From NCBI GenBank assembly GCA_023382975.1, contig JAHDXO010000004.1:98840-162839 (forward strand): DNA of 64,000 nt. Direction: 5' to 3'. Positions within the stretch are counted from its first letter, which is position 1, and each line of letters opens with the position of its first letter. Below the pieces are notes generated by a model. That model searched no databases. It worked only from the letters and a program-made list of their open reading frames with translations, and was not told where the DNA came from. Below, one piece after another: positions 17,127-25,620 of this stretch. This stretch comes from Pirellulaceae bacterium (GTDB lineage Bacteria > Planctomycetota > Planctomycetia > Pirellulales > Pirellulaceae). The position numbers were made by a program, and so were the translations under genes.

Positions 17127-18775
17127 AGACCAAGACGAGGACTCGGATTTACAGAATCGCCGCGTTACTCGGCGTTGCCGTCGTCGCGATGGCGCTGACT
17201 CGTCTGGCCCTCAGCCAGGCGGAGGGCGGCAACCGCTTCCAGCAGTTCGACAAGAACGGCGACGGCAAGGTCACCCGTGAAGAAGCCGACAACGCCGACT
17301 GGTTCGACACGCTCGACAGCAATCAAGACGGAGCGATCACACGGCTGGAAGCGGCCGGCGCCGCGTTGTCGGCCGCCAAGTCGAAATTGGCCGCGCGGCT
17401 TGGCACGGATTCGGTCCAAGCGTACCGCAAGGAGAGCACAGGCCCGGTGCCGTTGTCGGACAGCAAGGCGTTCTCGGACCTGCGCTTCACCCGCGATTGG
17501 CTGCCGGGAACCGAGGACCGGCACGGCAAGCTCATGACTGGTACGGAGTGCAACTATCTCGTCGCGCACCAAGGCAAGCTGTACGCCGCCATCGGCGTCT
17601 GGAACATCGATACGGCGAAGGGTCCGAATCCGGGACCGGGCATTCTCAGCAAATCCGCGGCCGACGCACCGTGGGAGGTCGATGTGCAGTTCCATCCGCG
17701 CAACGTCCGAGTGCCGGTGCTGGCGTCGCTCACCTTTGGCACGGATGTGGAGGGCAAACGGCTCGAGCCGCCGGTGACGCTGCTCATGTCCGGTTCGGGC
17801 AGCTTTGAGCATCCGGGTCAAATCACGGTTCAGGTGCGGGACGATGCCCAGGGAATTTGGGTGCCGAGCTTCGTGGGTTCGTCTCAGGGTGTGCGGTCGT
17901 TCGAGGTGCGGCATCTGGCCGTTCATCGGGATCGCGTCATGGGAGTGGACCGCGTGATTGCTGCCTTGACCAGCGGCTCGGTGTTCAGCGGCGGCTATGA
18001 CGCCGGCGCACCCGGCCGCATCCGCTGGAACCCGGAGCCGGAGCTTTCCGGGCGTCTCGCCCGCATCATGTCCTGCGGTAGCGCGAACGGCGATGCGTAC
18101 GTCGCCGTGGACATTACGCCCGACTCGCCGAAAAACGGTGGCCTCTTCCGTCGCGTGGACGGAACGCAGCCACGCTGGGAGTGGATTGGTGAATGGGGAC
18201 ATCGTCATCACCACCAAGGCGTGGCATGGGTTCGCGGGCTTACCTCCATCCCCGATCCCGTTCAAACCGACAAGGACCTGTTGCTTGCCTGCCGCGAGGT
18301 CGATGGCGTGATCGAAGCGATTGATCCGCAACGAAACTACGAGGCGCGTGTCGAGTTCGACTTGCGAAAACACTTCGGCGGTCTGGTCGGCGCTCGCGAA
18401 GGCCAGCGGGTGACCACGATTTTTGCCTACAACGAGATGACCCCCGCCGTCCATCCCGACACGGGCGAGCGAGTGCACCTGATCGGCGGCGGCGTGATGC
18501 CGGGGCTGAGCGGCGACGGAGCCGATGCGAAGGGAGCCTGGTATCTCGTCCGCCACGCAGACGGCCGTTACAGCACCGGCCGCGTGTTTGATCCGGATGT
18601 CATTCCCACCGCCCACGGCGGCCTCCGCTGTGTGCGCACGATCTGCGTCTCGCCGTTTCCCGAGGACCAAGGCCGCGTGTTTTACTTCGGCGGCTACGAC
18701 GGCGGCGACCTCGGGACCGGCATGAAGCACCGCGACACGGCGTGGATTTACAGAGGAGCGCTGAATGGCAACTGA
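17123..18775 (+). CDS. Secreted EF-hand and beta-propeller-like protein
   Basis: A 550-residue paralogue of the gene at 1601. The ATG overlaps the upstream stop and has GGAGAGGA upstream. A signal peptide or N-terminal anchor spans residues 11-32. EF-hand loops are at 43-54 (DKNGDGKVTREE) and 65-76 (DSNQDGAITRLE). After a linker, the propeller-like domain begins near residue 118 (FSDLRFTRDWLPGTEDRHGK) and ends with AWIYRGALNGN. No catalytic motif is visible. Position between two FG-GAP genes suggests co-expression with them. The ligand is unknown. Confidence 0.8.
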   Translation: MKTKTRTRIYRIAALLGVAVVAMALTRLALSQAEGGNRFQQFDKNGDGKVTREEADNADWFDTLDSNQDGAITRLEAAGAALSAAKSKLAARLGTDSVQAYRKESTGPVPLSDSKAFSDLRFTRDWLPGTEDRHGKLMTGTECNYLVAHQGKLYAAIGVWNIDTAKGPNPGPGILSKSAADAPWEVDVQFHPRNVRVPVLASLTFGTDVEGKRLEPPVTLLMSGSGSFEHPGQITVQVRDDAQGIWVPSFVGSSQGVRSFEVRHLAVHRDRVMGVDRVIAALTSGSVFSGGYDAGAPGRIRWNPEPELSGRLARIMSCGSANGDAYVAVDITPDSPKNGGLFRRVDGTQPRWEWIGEWGHRHHHQGVAWVRGLTSIPDPVQTDKDLLLACREVDGVIEAIDPQRNYEARVEFDLRKHFGGLVGAREGQRVTTIFAYNEMTPAVHPDTGERVHLIGGGVMPGLSGDGADAKGAWYLVRHADGRYSTGRVFDPDVIPTAHGGLRCVRTICVSPFPEDQGRVFYFGGYDGGDLGTGMKHRDTAWIYRGALNGN

Positions 18776-20984
18776 ATGTGACAACGCCATGCGATCCGTG
18801 TCGCAATCGCAAAGCATGTTGGCCATTATCACAAAGTGGTTGCGCCGTCTCCTAATCTGGGCAGGCGTGATCGTGGGACTGCTCGTGATTGCCGGGGGGG
18901 CGAAACGAGTTTGGCTGCAGATGACCGTTGGAAAGCAGTTTACCCAACTGGATTCCAATGGTGATGGGAAGCTGACTCACGAGGAAGTTCCCGCGACGTC
19001 CCCTTTCAATGCCTGGGATCGCGAACAGTATGGCGTGGTAACGTCCGAGCAGTTTATCGCCTACCACGCTAGGCGTCCTGCTGAAATAGGCGCAACGGAA
19101 CCAACAGGGCCAGCAGCGACGGACACATTGTTTCGTCGTACCCACATTCCTGGGTTATGTGACATCGCCGAGGGCACCAATGGTATCGCTCTGGCTGACC
19201 TCAACCAGGACGGCTTGGTGGACATTATCGCGACCTACACGGAGAAGAACCGCGGCTTATCCAACACCGGTCACCACCTGCGAACATTCATCAATCAAGG
19301 CGGCTTACGCTTCCGGTCGCATCCGATCACCGTTCGCGATTCGAAGCTCACTGGTGAACGGTTCGGGGCATTTCCGCAGATCCCCAATCTCGTCGATTTC
19401 AACGGCGACGGGCTGCTCGACATATTCATTTCGCGTCACTCACCCTACTGGGCGAGCAAGCCACGGCGCGGAATTGAGCCGCTGGGCAATACATTGCTAT
19501 TGAGCGATGGAGCGTGGGACACCTTTCGCGACGTTTCCGAAAGACTCAACGTTCAAAACCACGAGGCCTACAACCGGCAGTCGTCGATTGCCGACGTGAA
19601 CAGCGACGGCTGGCTCGACATCGCGATCGGATGCGACAACGTCGGCGATGCCATCGGTGGCGTGTCGCACAGTCGGATGTATGTCTTTCAACCCAACGGA
19701 GAAAAGATCGAAGCCGGCAAGTTCGACGATATCGGTGGCACGGATCGCGTCCCTGATTTCGGTGGCTTTTATCACGACAGCGCCAAGGACAAGGCGGGCC
19801 CCGGTATCTCGCTGCGAGACCTCGACAATGACGGCGATGTCGACTTGGTACAGTCGTTTCACTGCGACGTGCGACAACCGCTGCTGCCTTACTCGCCGGG
19901 CGAATACCGGCAGGGAGTCTTCTGTTGGAAGAATCTGCTTTCCGAGACCGGTCAGCTTCGCTTCGAGAAGATCAGCGGCAACGGTCTCGCTTGCGAAGCA
20001 AGCCTTCAATACAAGCGCGACAAGCAAATCTATGAACCGGTCGGCAAAGCGCCTGGCTTGCCGTACATGTTCTTCGCCGATGTGGACAACGATGGCCTTC
20101 AGGATGTATTGGCCATCGGTCCCAGCGATATCGGCTTTGCGCCGCGCGCGGAAGACATCGGCGGGCGGTTCTGGAGAAATAAGGGGAGTTTCCAGTTCGA
20201 AGAAGCCACAAATGCGACTGGCCTCGAAGCGTTGAACTGGGACTACCGCGAGTGGTATCGCTTCTTCGAGATCCCCATCCCTCCGGCACTTGAGAAGTTT
20301 AGACCAAAGAGTCTCGTTACCCAGCCTGGTCGAAAGCAGAACCATCCGCTCGACGAACGGTTCTATTTCGCCAACGCCAATTTTGGAGACTTCAACAACG
20401 ATGGCTGGATTGATCTGCTCGTGCTCGACCGTCACGAATCGCCGAGTCGACCGGCCTATAGCGCCGCGCTGTTCTTGAATCGCGGGGACGGCACGTTTGA
20501 GTTGAAGCCAACCACGATCAGTGGACTCGACAGCACCGGCATCAGCAGCGAAATCGCCGATCTTAACAACGATGGATTGCTGGACATTGTCATCGCTTGC
20601 GACCCGGACAACAGCGGAGGCGGGATCGCCGGCGTCGCTGCCGAGAAGTACCAGGACAAGGTCTATGTGAATACCGGTGCTCACGGCGCTCGTGAAAACC
20701 ATTGGCTACATCTCACCTTCACCGGCCTCAAGGACGCCGAACTCATCGGCGCCCGCGTCGAACTCACTGCTGGCGGCCGGAAACAGTACCGCTGGATTCA
20801 CAGCAACCACAGCTACAAGAGCGGCGGCGCGCTGGACGCCCATTTCGGGCTCGGCAAACACGATCGCGCAGACCTTACGGTCGCGTTGTTGAACGGCAAG
20901 AGCGTCAAGTTCGCCGACGTCAGAACCGACCGGTTCCTCGACCTGAATCTCAAAACACAGACCGTATCCATCTTGGAATTCTAA
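18765..20984 (+). CDS. Membrane-anchored EF-hand and FG-GAP/UnbV-like repeat protein, paralogue 2
   Basis: A 739-residue protein overlapping the previous gene by 11 bases; GAGGAG six bases before the ATG at 18765 supports that start. In place of a cleavable signal it has a cytoplasmic segment and one transmembrane helix (about 30-45). The first EF-hand loop (63-74, DSNGDGKLTHEE) is canonical; the second (85-96) has lost key residues. FG-GAP-like repeats (DLNQDGLVDII, DFNGDGLLDIF, DVNSDGWLDIA, DVDNDGLQDVL, DFNNDGWIDLL) and a C-terminal UnbV-like domain follow. It lacks the palindrome-derived basic loop of the other two copies. Its third codon positions look less GC-rich than its neighbours, which may mean separate acquisition. 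Confidence 0.78.
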   Translation: MATECDNAMRSVSQSQSMLAIITKWLRRLLIWAGVIVGLLVIAGGAKRVWLQMTVGKQFTQLDSNGDGKLTHEEVPATSPFNAWDREQYGVVTSEQFIAYHARRPAEIGATEPTGPAATDTLFRRTHIPGLCDIAEGTNGIALADLNQDGLVDIIATYTEKNRGLSNTGHHLRTFINQGGLRFRSHPITVRDSKLTGERFGAFPQIPNLVDFNGDGLLDIFISRHSPYWASKPRRGIEPLGNTLLLSDGAWDTFRDVSERLNVQNHEAYNRQSSIADVNSDGWLDIAIGCDNVGDAIGGVSHSRMYVFQPNGEKIEAGKFDDIGGTDRVPDFGGFYHDSAKDKAGPGISLRDLDNDGDVDLVQSFHCDVRQPLLPYSPGEYRQGVFCWKNLLSETGQLRFEKISGNGLACEASLQYKRDKQIYEPVGKAPGLPYMFFADVDNDGLQDVLAIGPSDIGFAPRAEDIGGRFWRNKGSFQFEEATNATGLEALNWDYREWYRFFEIPIPPALEKFRPKSLVTQPGRKQNHPLDERFYFANANFGDFNNDGWIDLLVLDRHESPSRPAYSAALFLNRGDGTFELKPTTISGLDSTGISSEIADLNNDGLLDIVIACDPDNSGGGIAGVAAEKYQDKVYVNTGAHGARENHWLHLTFTGLKDAELIGARVELTAGGRKQYRWIHSNHSYKSGGALDAHFGLGKHDRADLTVALLNGKSVKFADVRTDRFLDLNLKTQTVSILEF

Positions 20985-20986
20985 GA

Positions 20987-23230
20987 ATGAAAACGACCGT
21001 CACGATCATCAGCCTGTCAGCCATTCTCGCATGCCTCACTGTTCTGGCACAGGAATCACCAAGGCTCGCTGCTGGGGGCAGCCTCGACGAGCTTTTCAAA
21101 CGACTCGACCACAACGCTGACGGGAAGCTGACGCGCGACGAGGTTTCCGATGCCGCTGCTTTCGCAGCCGCGGATGCCGATCAGGATGGCTCGGTCACGT
21201 CCGATGAGTTCCGCCGTTATGTGGCCAGTCGGCAACGACCGCAACCCACGCCTGCGCCGGCCACAGCGAAACCCGCTCCCGCGCCGCCTCCGGTGAATGG
21301 CCGGCCCGTGCTCAAACAACTCCCCGAATCTGACGCCGTGCGTGACGCGGCGGGTGTGGGACAGCTCTTCGAGTGCGTGCATGTGCCGGGCATCACCGAT
21401 GTGCGCGAGGGCATGAACGGCTTTGCCCTCGCGGATCTGAATCGGGATGGACGGCCGGATTTGATCGCCACGTTTTCTCCACCGTCCAGCTATCGCGGGA
21501 CGAAGCTCGTGGTGCTGATCAATGAAGGCAGCTTCCGCTTCACGCCGCACGCCATCACCATCGGCAACGCGAGTTCGATGGATGATTTCGGAGGCGCGGC
21601 GCAGATTCCCAACCTCGCGGACTTCAACGGCGATGGCTTTCTTGACATCCTCGTCACGCGCAGTGCGCCGATGCTCGGTGGCAAGGTCCGCGGGGGCTTG
21701 AAACCGCTCGGCGTGGCCTTCCTGCTCAGCGACGGCGCTTGGGACCGCTTTGTCGATGTCTCGGAGCGAATGGGCGCCCGCAACGAACTCGGTTACAACC
21801 GCCAGACGAGCATCGGCGATGTGAACGGCGACGGCTGGCTGGATATCGCCATCGGCTGCGACAACATCAAGAACGCCCTCGGTGGCTTTCCGCACAGCCG
21901 GCTGTATGTGTATCGTAGTCATCACGCTCCGCGTGATGAAAAAGGGAAGAAGCATCACGCGGAGCGTGATGGCCACTTCGAGGACATCGGCGGCAGCGAC
22001 CTGGTGCCGGACTTCGGCGGCTTCTATCACGACAGCGCGAAGGACAAGGCTGGTCCCGGGATCAGCCTGCGCGATCTCGACAACGACGGCGACCTCGACC
22101 TGCTCCAGAGCTACCATGTGGACGTCCGCGAGCCGTTGCTGCCTTACTGGCCCGGCGAGTACCGGCAGGGCGTGTTCTGCTGGAAAAACCTGCTCCGCGA
22201 AACCGGCGTGCTGCGCTTCGAGAAAATTACCGGCAACGGCCTGCATTGCGAAGCGCGCCTGAAATACAACCGCGAGAAACAGCTCTACGAGCCTGCCAGC
22301 GACACCCTCGCGCCCGGCCTGCCCTACATCTCGCTGGCCGATGTGGACGCGGACGGCCTGCAGGACGTGTTGGCCGTCGGCCCGGACTCGGATTTCTGGG
22401 CGCCCCGCGTCGAGCACGTCACGGGCCGATTTTGGAAGAACCTTGGCGGTTTCCGGTTCGCGGATCGCACCACGCCCGCCGGATTCGCGCCGCTGAACTT
22501 CGGCTACGGCCAATGGATGGACTTCTTCGAGGAACCCGAACCCGCGCGCTGGAAGAACTGGCGGCCGCGTGTCACCTTTGAAAGCCAGCCCGGTTTGACA
22601 CCAAAACATCCTGCGAAAAACACTCCCTATTTTGCCGATTCCGTCTTCGCCGACTTCGACAACGACGGCTGGCTCGACGTGGTGGTGATGAACCGCAGCG
22701 AAAGCACCATGACGCGCTCGATGCTGTTCATGGGAAAGGGTGGCGGCACGTTCGAGGTGAAGCCGACGACGTTCAGCGGCCTCGACAGCAGCGGCATCTC
22801 CGCCGAGGCGTCCGACCTGGACGGCGACGGCTTGCTCGACCTCGTCTTCGCCGCCGACCCCGACAACAGCCTCGGCCCCGGCCAGACCGTCGCTCCGGAG
22901 CGCTACGAGAGCAAGGTCTATTGGAACACCGGTGCGCATGGAGCAAAGCAGAACCACTGGCTCCATCTCACCTTCACCGGCCTCAAGGACGCCGAACTCA
23001 TCGGCGCACGAGTGGAACTCACAGCCGACGGCCGGAAACAGTACCGCTGGATCCACAGCAACCACAGTTACAAGAGCGGCGGCGCGCTCGACGCCCATTT
23101 CGGTCTCGGCAAAGCAACGAGCGCCGAGGTGGAGGTCACGCTGCTCGATGGGCGGACAGAAACGTTCCCCGGCTTGGCCAGCGGCAAAACCTATGAACTT
23201 GACTGGGCGCGCCGGGACCAGAACCCCTAA
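20987..23230 (+). CDS. Secreted EF-hand and FG-GAP/UnbV-like repeat protein, paralogue 3
   Basis: The ATG at 20987, two bases after the previous stop, opens a signal peptide (1-22). The open frame further upstream lies inside paralogue 2. The 747 residues contain EF-hand loops at 41-52 and 63-74, a Pro/Ala linker, FG-GAP-type repeats (DLNRDGRPDLI, DFNGDGFLDIL, DVNGDGWLDIA, DVDADGLQDVL, DFDNDGWLDVV) and a C-terminal UnbV-like domain almost identical to the other paralogues. It carries the same palindrome-encoded basic loop as paralogue 1. The signal peptide resembles that of the chimeric gene at 3328, a sign of recombination among cluster members. Confidence 0.8.
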   Translation: MKTTVTIISLSAILACLTVLAQESPRLAAGGSLDELFKRLDHNADGKLTRDEVSDAAAFAAADADQDGSVTSDEFRRYVASRQRPQPTPAPATAKPAPAPPPVNGRPVLKQLPESDAVRDAAGVGQLFECVHVPGITDVREGMNGFALADLNRDGRPDLIATFSPPSSYRGTKLVVLINEGSFRFTPHAITIGNASSMDDFGGAAQIPNLADFNGDGFLDILVTRSAPMLGGKVRGGLKPLGVAFLLSDGAWDRFVDVSERMGARNELGYNRQTSIGDVNGDGWLDIAIGCDNIKNALGGFPHSRLYVYRSHHAPRDEKGKKHHAERDGHFEDIGGSDLVPDFGGFYHDSAKDKAGPGISLRDLDNDGDLDLLQSYHVDVREPLLPYWPGEYRQGVFCWKNLLRETGVLRFEKITGNGLHCEARLKYNREKQLYEPASDTLAPGLPYISLADVDADGLQDVLAVGPDSDFWAPRVEHVTGRFWKNLGGFRFADRTTPAGFAPLNFGYGQWMDFFEEPEPARWKNWRPRVTFESQPGLTPKHPAKNTPYFADSVFADFDNDGWLDVVVMNRSESTMTRSMLFMGKGGGTFEVKPTTFSGLDSSGISAEASDLDGDGLLDLVFAADPDNSLGPGQTVAPERYESKVYWNTGAHGAKQNHWLHLTFTGLKDAELIGARVELTADGRKQYRWIHSNHSYKSGGALDAHFGLGKATSAEVEVTLLDGRTETFPGLASGKTYELDWARRDQNP
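21920..21971. repeat. Paired palindromic repeat in coding sequence, copy 2
   Basis: CATCACGCTCCGCGTGATG at 21920-21938 and its reverse complement at 21953-21971, separated by 14 bases. It is identical to the block at 15825-15876, including the flanking bases, and sits at the homologous position in the protein. The middle paralogue at 18765 has only a short GEKIEAGK-like segment here. Confidence 0.75.
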
Positions 23231-23300
23231 TCTTTCACTTAATCTTTCACCTGATCCTCTGCAGCCGGAGAGATTAAGTGAAAGATTAGGTGAAAGATCA
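23230..23300. repeat. Inverted array of ATCTTTCAC units, possible terminator
   Basis: Directly after the stop of paralogue 3, two ATCTTTCAC units are followed, after a short GC-rich centre (CTCTGCAGCCGGAG), by two GTGAAAGAT units in opposite orientation. The arms can form a stem of about 25 bp with few mismatches. No clear T-run follows, so it may be a dispersed repeat, a transcript-stabilising hairpin or a terminator. The rest of the 148-bp gap shows nothing recognisable. Confidence 0.55.
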
Positions 23301-23378
23301 AGGTGCTCGTCATCCCGATTGTCCCGGAGTCGCCACTACTGCAAATTCCCATAGGCTTGAAGTTGGACTGGCACAACC

Positions 23379-24611
23379 ATGACATTCAGATTCTACTGCT
23401 TCGTTTCCATCCTCAGCGTCTTCATCCCGTCGCTCACGGAAGAGTCCCGATCCCAGGATGAGGAGTCTGGCGAACTGCCCCCGGTGCTCAAGGCTTGCGA
23501 TGAAAAGGGCAACCACGACGGGAAGATCCAGCGCGAGGAATTACCGGACCGCCTGCTCCGCTTCTTCGACAATACCGACCTCGACGGCGACGGCGTGCTG
23601 ACTTGGCAGGAAGTGGACGAAGCGAAAGCCAGCCGCTTCGCGGAGTTACCGAAACTCGACGACGTCATCGGCGAACTTGACGCCCAAACGCTCGATTTGC
23701 TTGGCGGCTCGCAATACGAGGTCGGCTGGTCGGAGGGCAAACTGACCGACGCCTCGCGCAAACGCGAAATCGCCTTCCTCATCCGCTACCCGATGAACCG
23801 AGAGGAGCTCGTCCCCATCGTGCTCCTGTCACACGGTGGCTACGGCAGTTCGTTCGGCCAATACGCCTACACTGATCTGGCGACGACGTATGCCCGGCTC
23901 GGCTTCCTGGCGGTGAGCATCGGCCACCGGCAATCCGCCAACGAAATCCAGCATCGCTACGACCGTCCGCTCGATGTCAGCTTCGTCATCGACGCGCTGG
24001 TCCGCACCCGTGCCGCCGCGCTCCGCATTCCGGGAGGCGGTGGCGAGGGCGCCTTGCCCATGCCGCCCGACTTCAAAGGCATTCCCGACGTCGATCATAT
24101 TGGACACATCGGCCACTCGTTCGGCGCTTTCACCGGGCACGCGGTTGGCGGCGCCAACTGGAGTCCCACCATGGGCATCCGCAACTTCCGCGATCCGCGC
24201 GTCGACGCCATCGTGCCGATTTCTCCGCAGGGCTACCACCGGTTCGGCGGCTACGACGAGGGGCCGGACAACAATAGTTGGAGCGAGATCCGCATCCCGG
24301 TCTACCTCATCTGCGGCGAACTCGAAGGCCCCGAGTGGCGCCGCCAGCCCTTCGACCGCTATCCGGCCATCGGCGACAAATTCTTCACCGTCGCCAAGGG
24401 CTGGGGCCACAACATTATCAATGGCGACGCGACCACAAAACGCCTGTTGTCACTGAACACCGCGATCTTCTTCCACACCTACCTGAGGCAGGGCGACGGC
24501 CGCGACCGAATCGGCACCCTGGCGTGGATCGACGGCTGGACGCTGGAGCGAAAGCTGGAAGGCCCAAAATCCAACCCCGTTGCCGGTACGCAAACACCCG
24601 CCCGGGAATAA
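23379..24611 (+). CDS. Secreted EF-hand alpha/beta hydrolase
   Basis: A 410-residue protein with a short signal-like N-terminus (about 1-18). One irregular EF-hand-like loop (about 41-54) and one canonical loop (67-78, DLDGDGVLTWQE) precede an alpha/beta hydrolase domain. That domain has an oxyanion segment LLSHGGYGSS (149-158) and the nucleophile elbow GHSFG (245-249, Ser247). A likely catalytic His lies in AKGWGHNIING. It resembles the C-terminal hydrolase of the chimeric protein at 3328-5991 (platelet-activating-factor acetylhydrolase/dienelactone hydrolase type). Ester or lactone hydrolysis is inferred; the substrate is unknown. Confidence 0.78.
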   Translation: MTFRFYCFVSILSVFIPSLTEESRSQDEESGELPPVLKACDEKGNHDGKIQREELPDRLLRFFDNTDLDGDGVLTWQEVDEAKASRFAELPKLDDVIGELDAQTLDLLGGSQYEVGWSEGKLTDASRKREIAFLIRYPMNREELVPIVLLSHGGYGSSFGQYAYTDLATTYARLGFLAVSIGHRQSANEIQHRYDRPLDVSFVIDALVRTRAAALRIPGGGGEGALPMPPDFKGIPDVDHIGHIGHSFGAFTGHAVGGANWSPTMGIRNFRDPRVDAIVPISPQGYHRFGGYDEGPDNNSWSEIRIPVYLICGELEGPEWRRQPFDRYPAIGDKFFTVAKGWGHNIINGDATTKRLLSLNTAIFFHTYLRQGDGRDRIGTLAWIDGWTLERKLEGPKSNPVAGTQTPARE

Positions 24612-24614
24612 CAG

Positions 24615-25332
24615 ATGAAAGCATATCTCGTAAGTTTCTGCATGCTCGCGGCGGCCCTCCCAGCGAACGCACAAATGGTGTGTCGCGGCGGCTACGATCC
24701 TTCGGCGCCCGGCGGCTTGCGCTGGGAGGTGGACCATGGTTTGCCCAAGACGGCGCGACGGGTCACCTTCACCGCTCTCCACGTCATCAGGCCGCGTGGA
24801 CCCGGCGTGCGATTTCACGGTCAACGGCCTCGAATGGCACGGCAACCTGCCGTCGATCGATATTGCCGCGCGCATGATTCGCGACGAACGTTTCCAATAT
24901 ATCGTCAACTACAGCAGCACGCCGCGGGGAGCGACGAACGAAGTCGCCCGCCAGTCAGACGACCGCTACGCCGCCAACGCGGAGAAGCTCGACGTGCTGC
25001 CCTTGCTCGCCGCGCATCCCGAACGGCCCGAACTTCAACGCTTTATCCAACTCATCAACGCCCCGCGCCCCCGCGAGGAACTCTACGACTGTGTCGCCGA
25101 TCCCGACCAACTCCAAGACCTCGCCGACAAGCCCGAATTCGCCGAGGTCAAGGCGACACTTCGTGCCCGCCTCGAAGCCTACCAGCGTCAGACGCTCGAC
25201 CCGCGCCTCACCGGCGACATGGCGATCATTGCGGAGACCCTGAAATTCGTCGAGGGACGCAAAGCCTCCGGTTACGCCGACACCGCAGCGCTCAAGCTCA
25301 AGGCACCTAAGAAACGAGCGAAGCCCAAATGA
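24615..25332 (+). pseudogene. Decayed chimera of propeller and sulfatase fragments
   Basis: The first frame (from ATG 24615) gives a signal peptide (MKAYLVSFCMLAAALPANAQ) followed at once by an internal propeller fragment matching the gene at 1601 (GGYDPSAPGGLRWEVDHGLPK, ending VTFT). Homology then moves to the +1 frame, where VDPACDFTVNGLEWHGN, ARMIRDERFQYIVNY and ELYDCVADPDQLQDLADKPEF are typical of a sulfatase C-terminus (sulfohydrolase type). The sulfatase catalytic N-terminus is missing, and the two parts are out of frame with each other. This looks like deletion between two genes of the array. A functional truncated product is unlikely. Confidence 0.75.
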
Positions 25333-25481
25333 GATCGCCCCTACCCCGCCTCACCGCCCTGCTGCTCACGCCGCTGGCGGCGTTGATTGCGCGGCGCCGG
25401 CACGGAGTTGACCCAACTGGTCCAGGCGGACACGGAGAAGTTGCCCGACGCGGTCTTCACCAGCCGTGCGAGCTGACCTGA
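25329..25481 (+). pseudogene. Signal-peptide remnant fused to an unrelated C-terminal fragment
   Basis: An ATG overlapping the previous stop opens MRSPLPRLTALLLTPLAAL, a good signal-peptide start, but the frame degenerates after about 20 residues and ends at 25481. In another frame the same bases read TELTQLVQADTEKLPDAVF, which looks like part of a real protein. This suggests an exported gene reduced by internal deletion. Bases 25482-25620 hold no gene I can recognise; they are the leader of the next sulfatase. Confidence 0.5.
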
Positions 25482-25620
25482 TGGATCGTGCCCGCACGCT
25501 CAATTCGCGAAGTTCTGGTCATGCCCCTGCGGTCTACTTGAAGAGCGAGTAGATTGCTGGTACCGTTGTGCATCATCTCGGCCGCTTCCTACCAAGACGA
25601 ACGAAAGGAAGACGAATATC

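Noticed and set aside
17165..18958. 597-codon open frame on the minus strand
   Set aside because: Antisense to the EF-hand propeller gene at 17123-18775 with no recognisable domain.
21056..23098. 680-codon open frame on the minus strand
   Set aside because: It is antisense to FG-GAP paralogue 3. The product is low-complexity and Val/Glu/His-rich, as expected from GC-rich third positions; similar shadows lie at 19497-20702 and 15102-16187.
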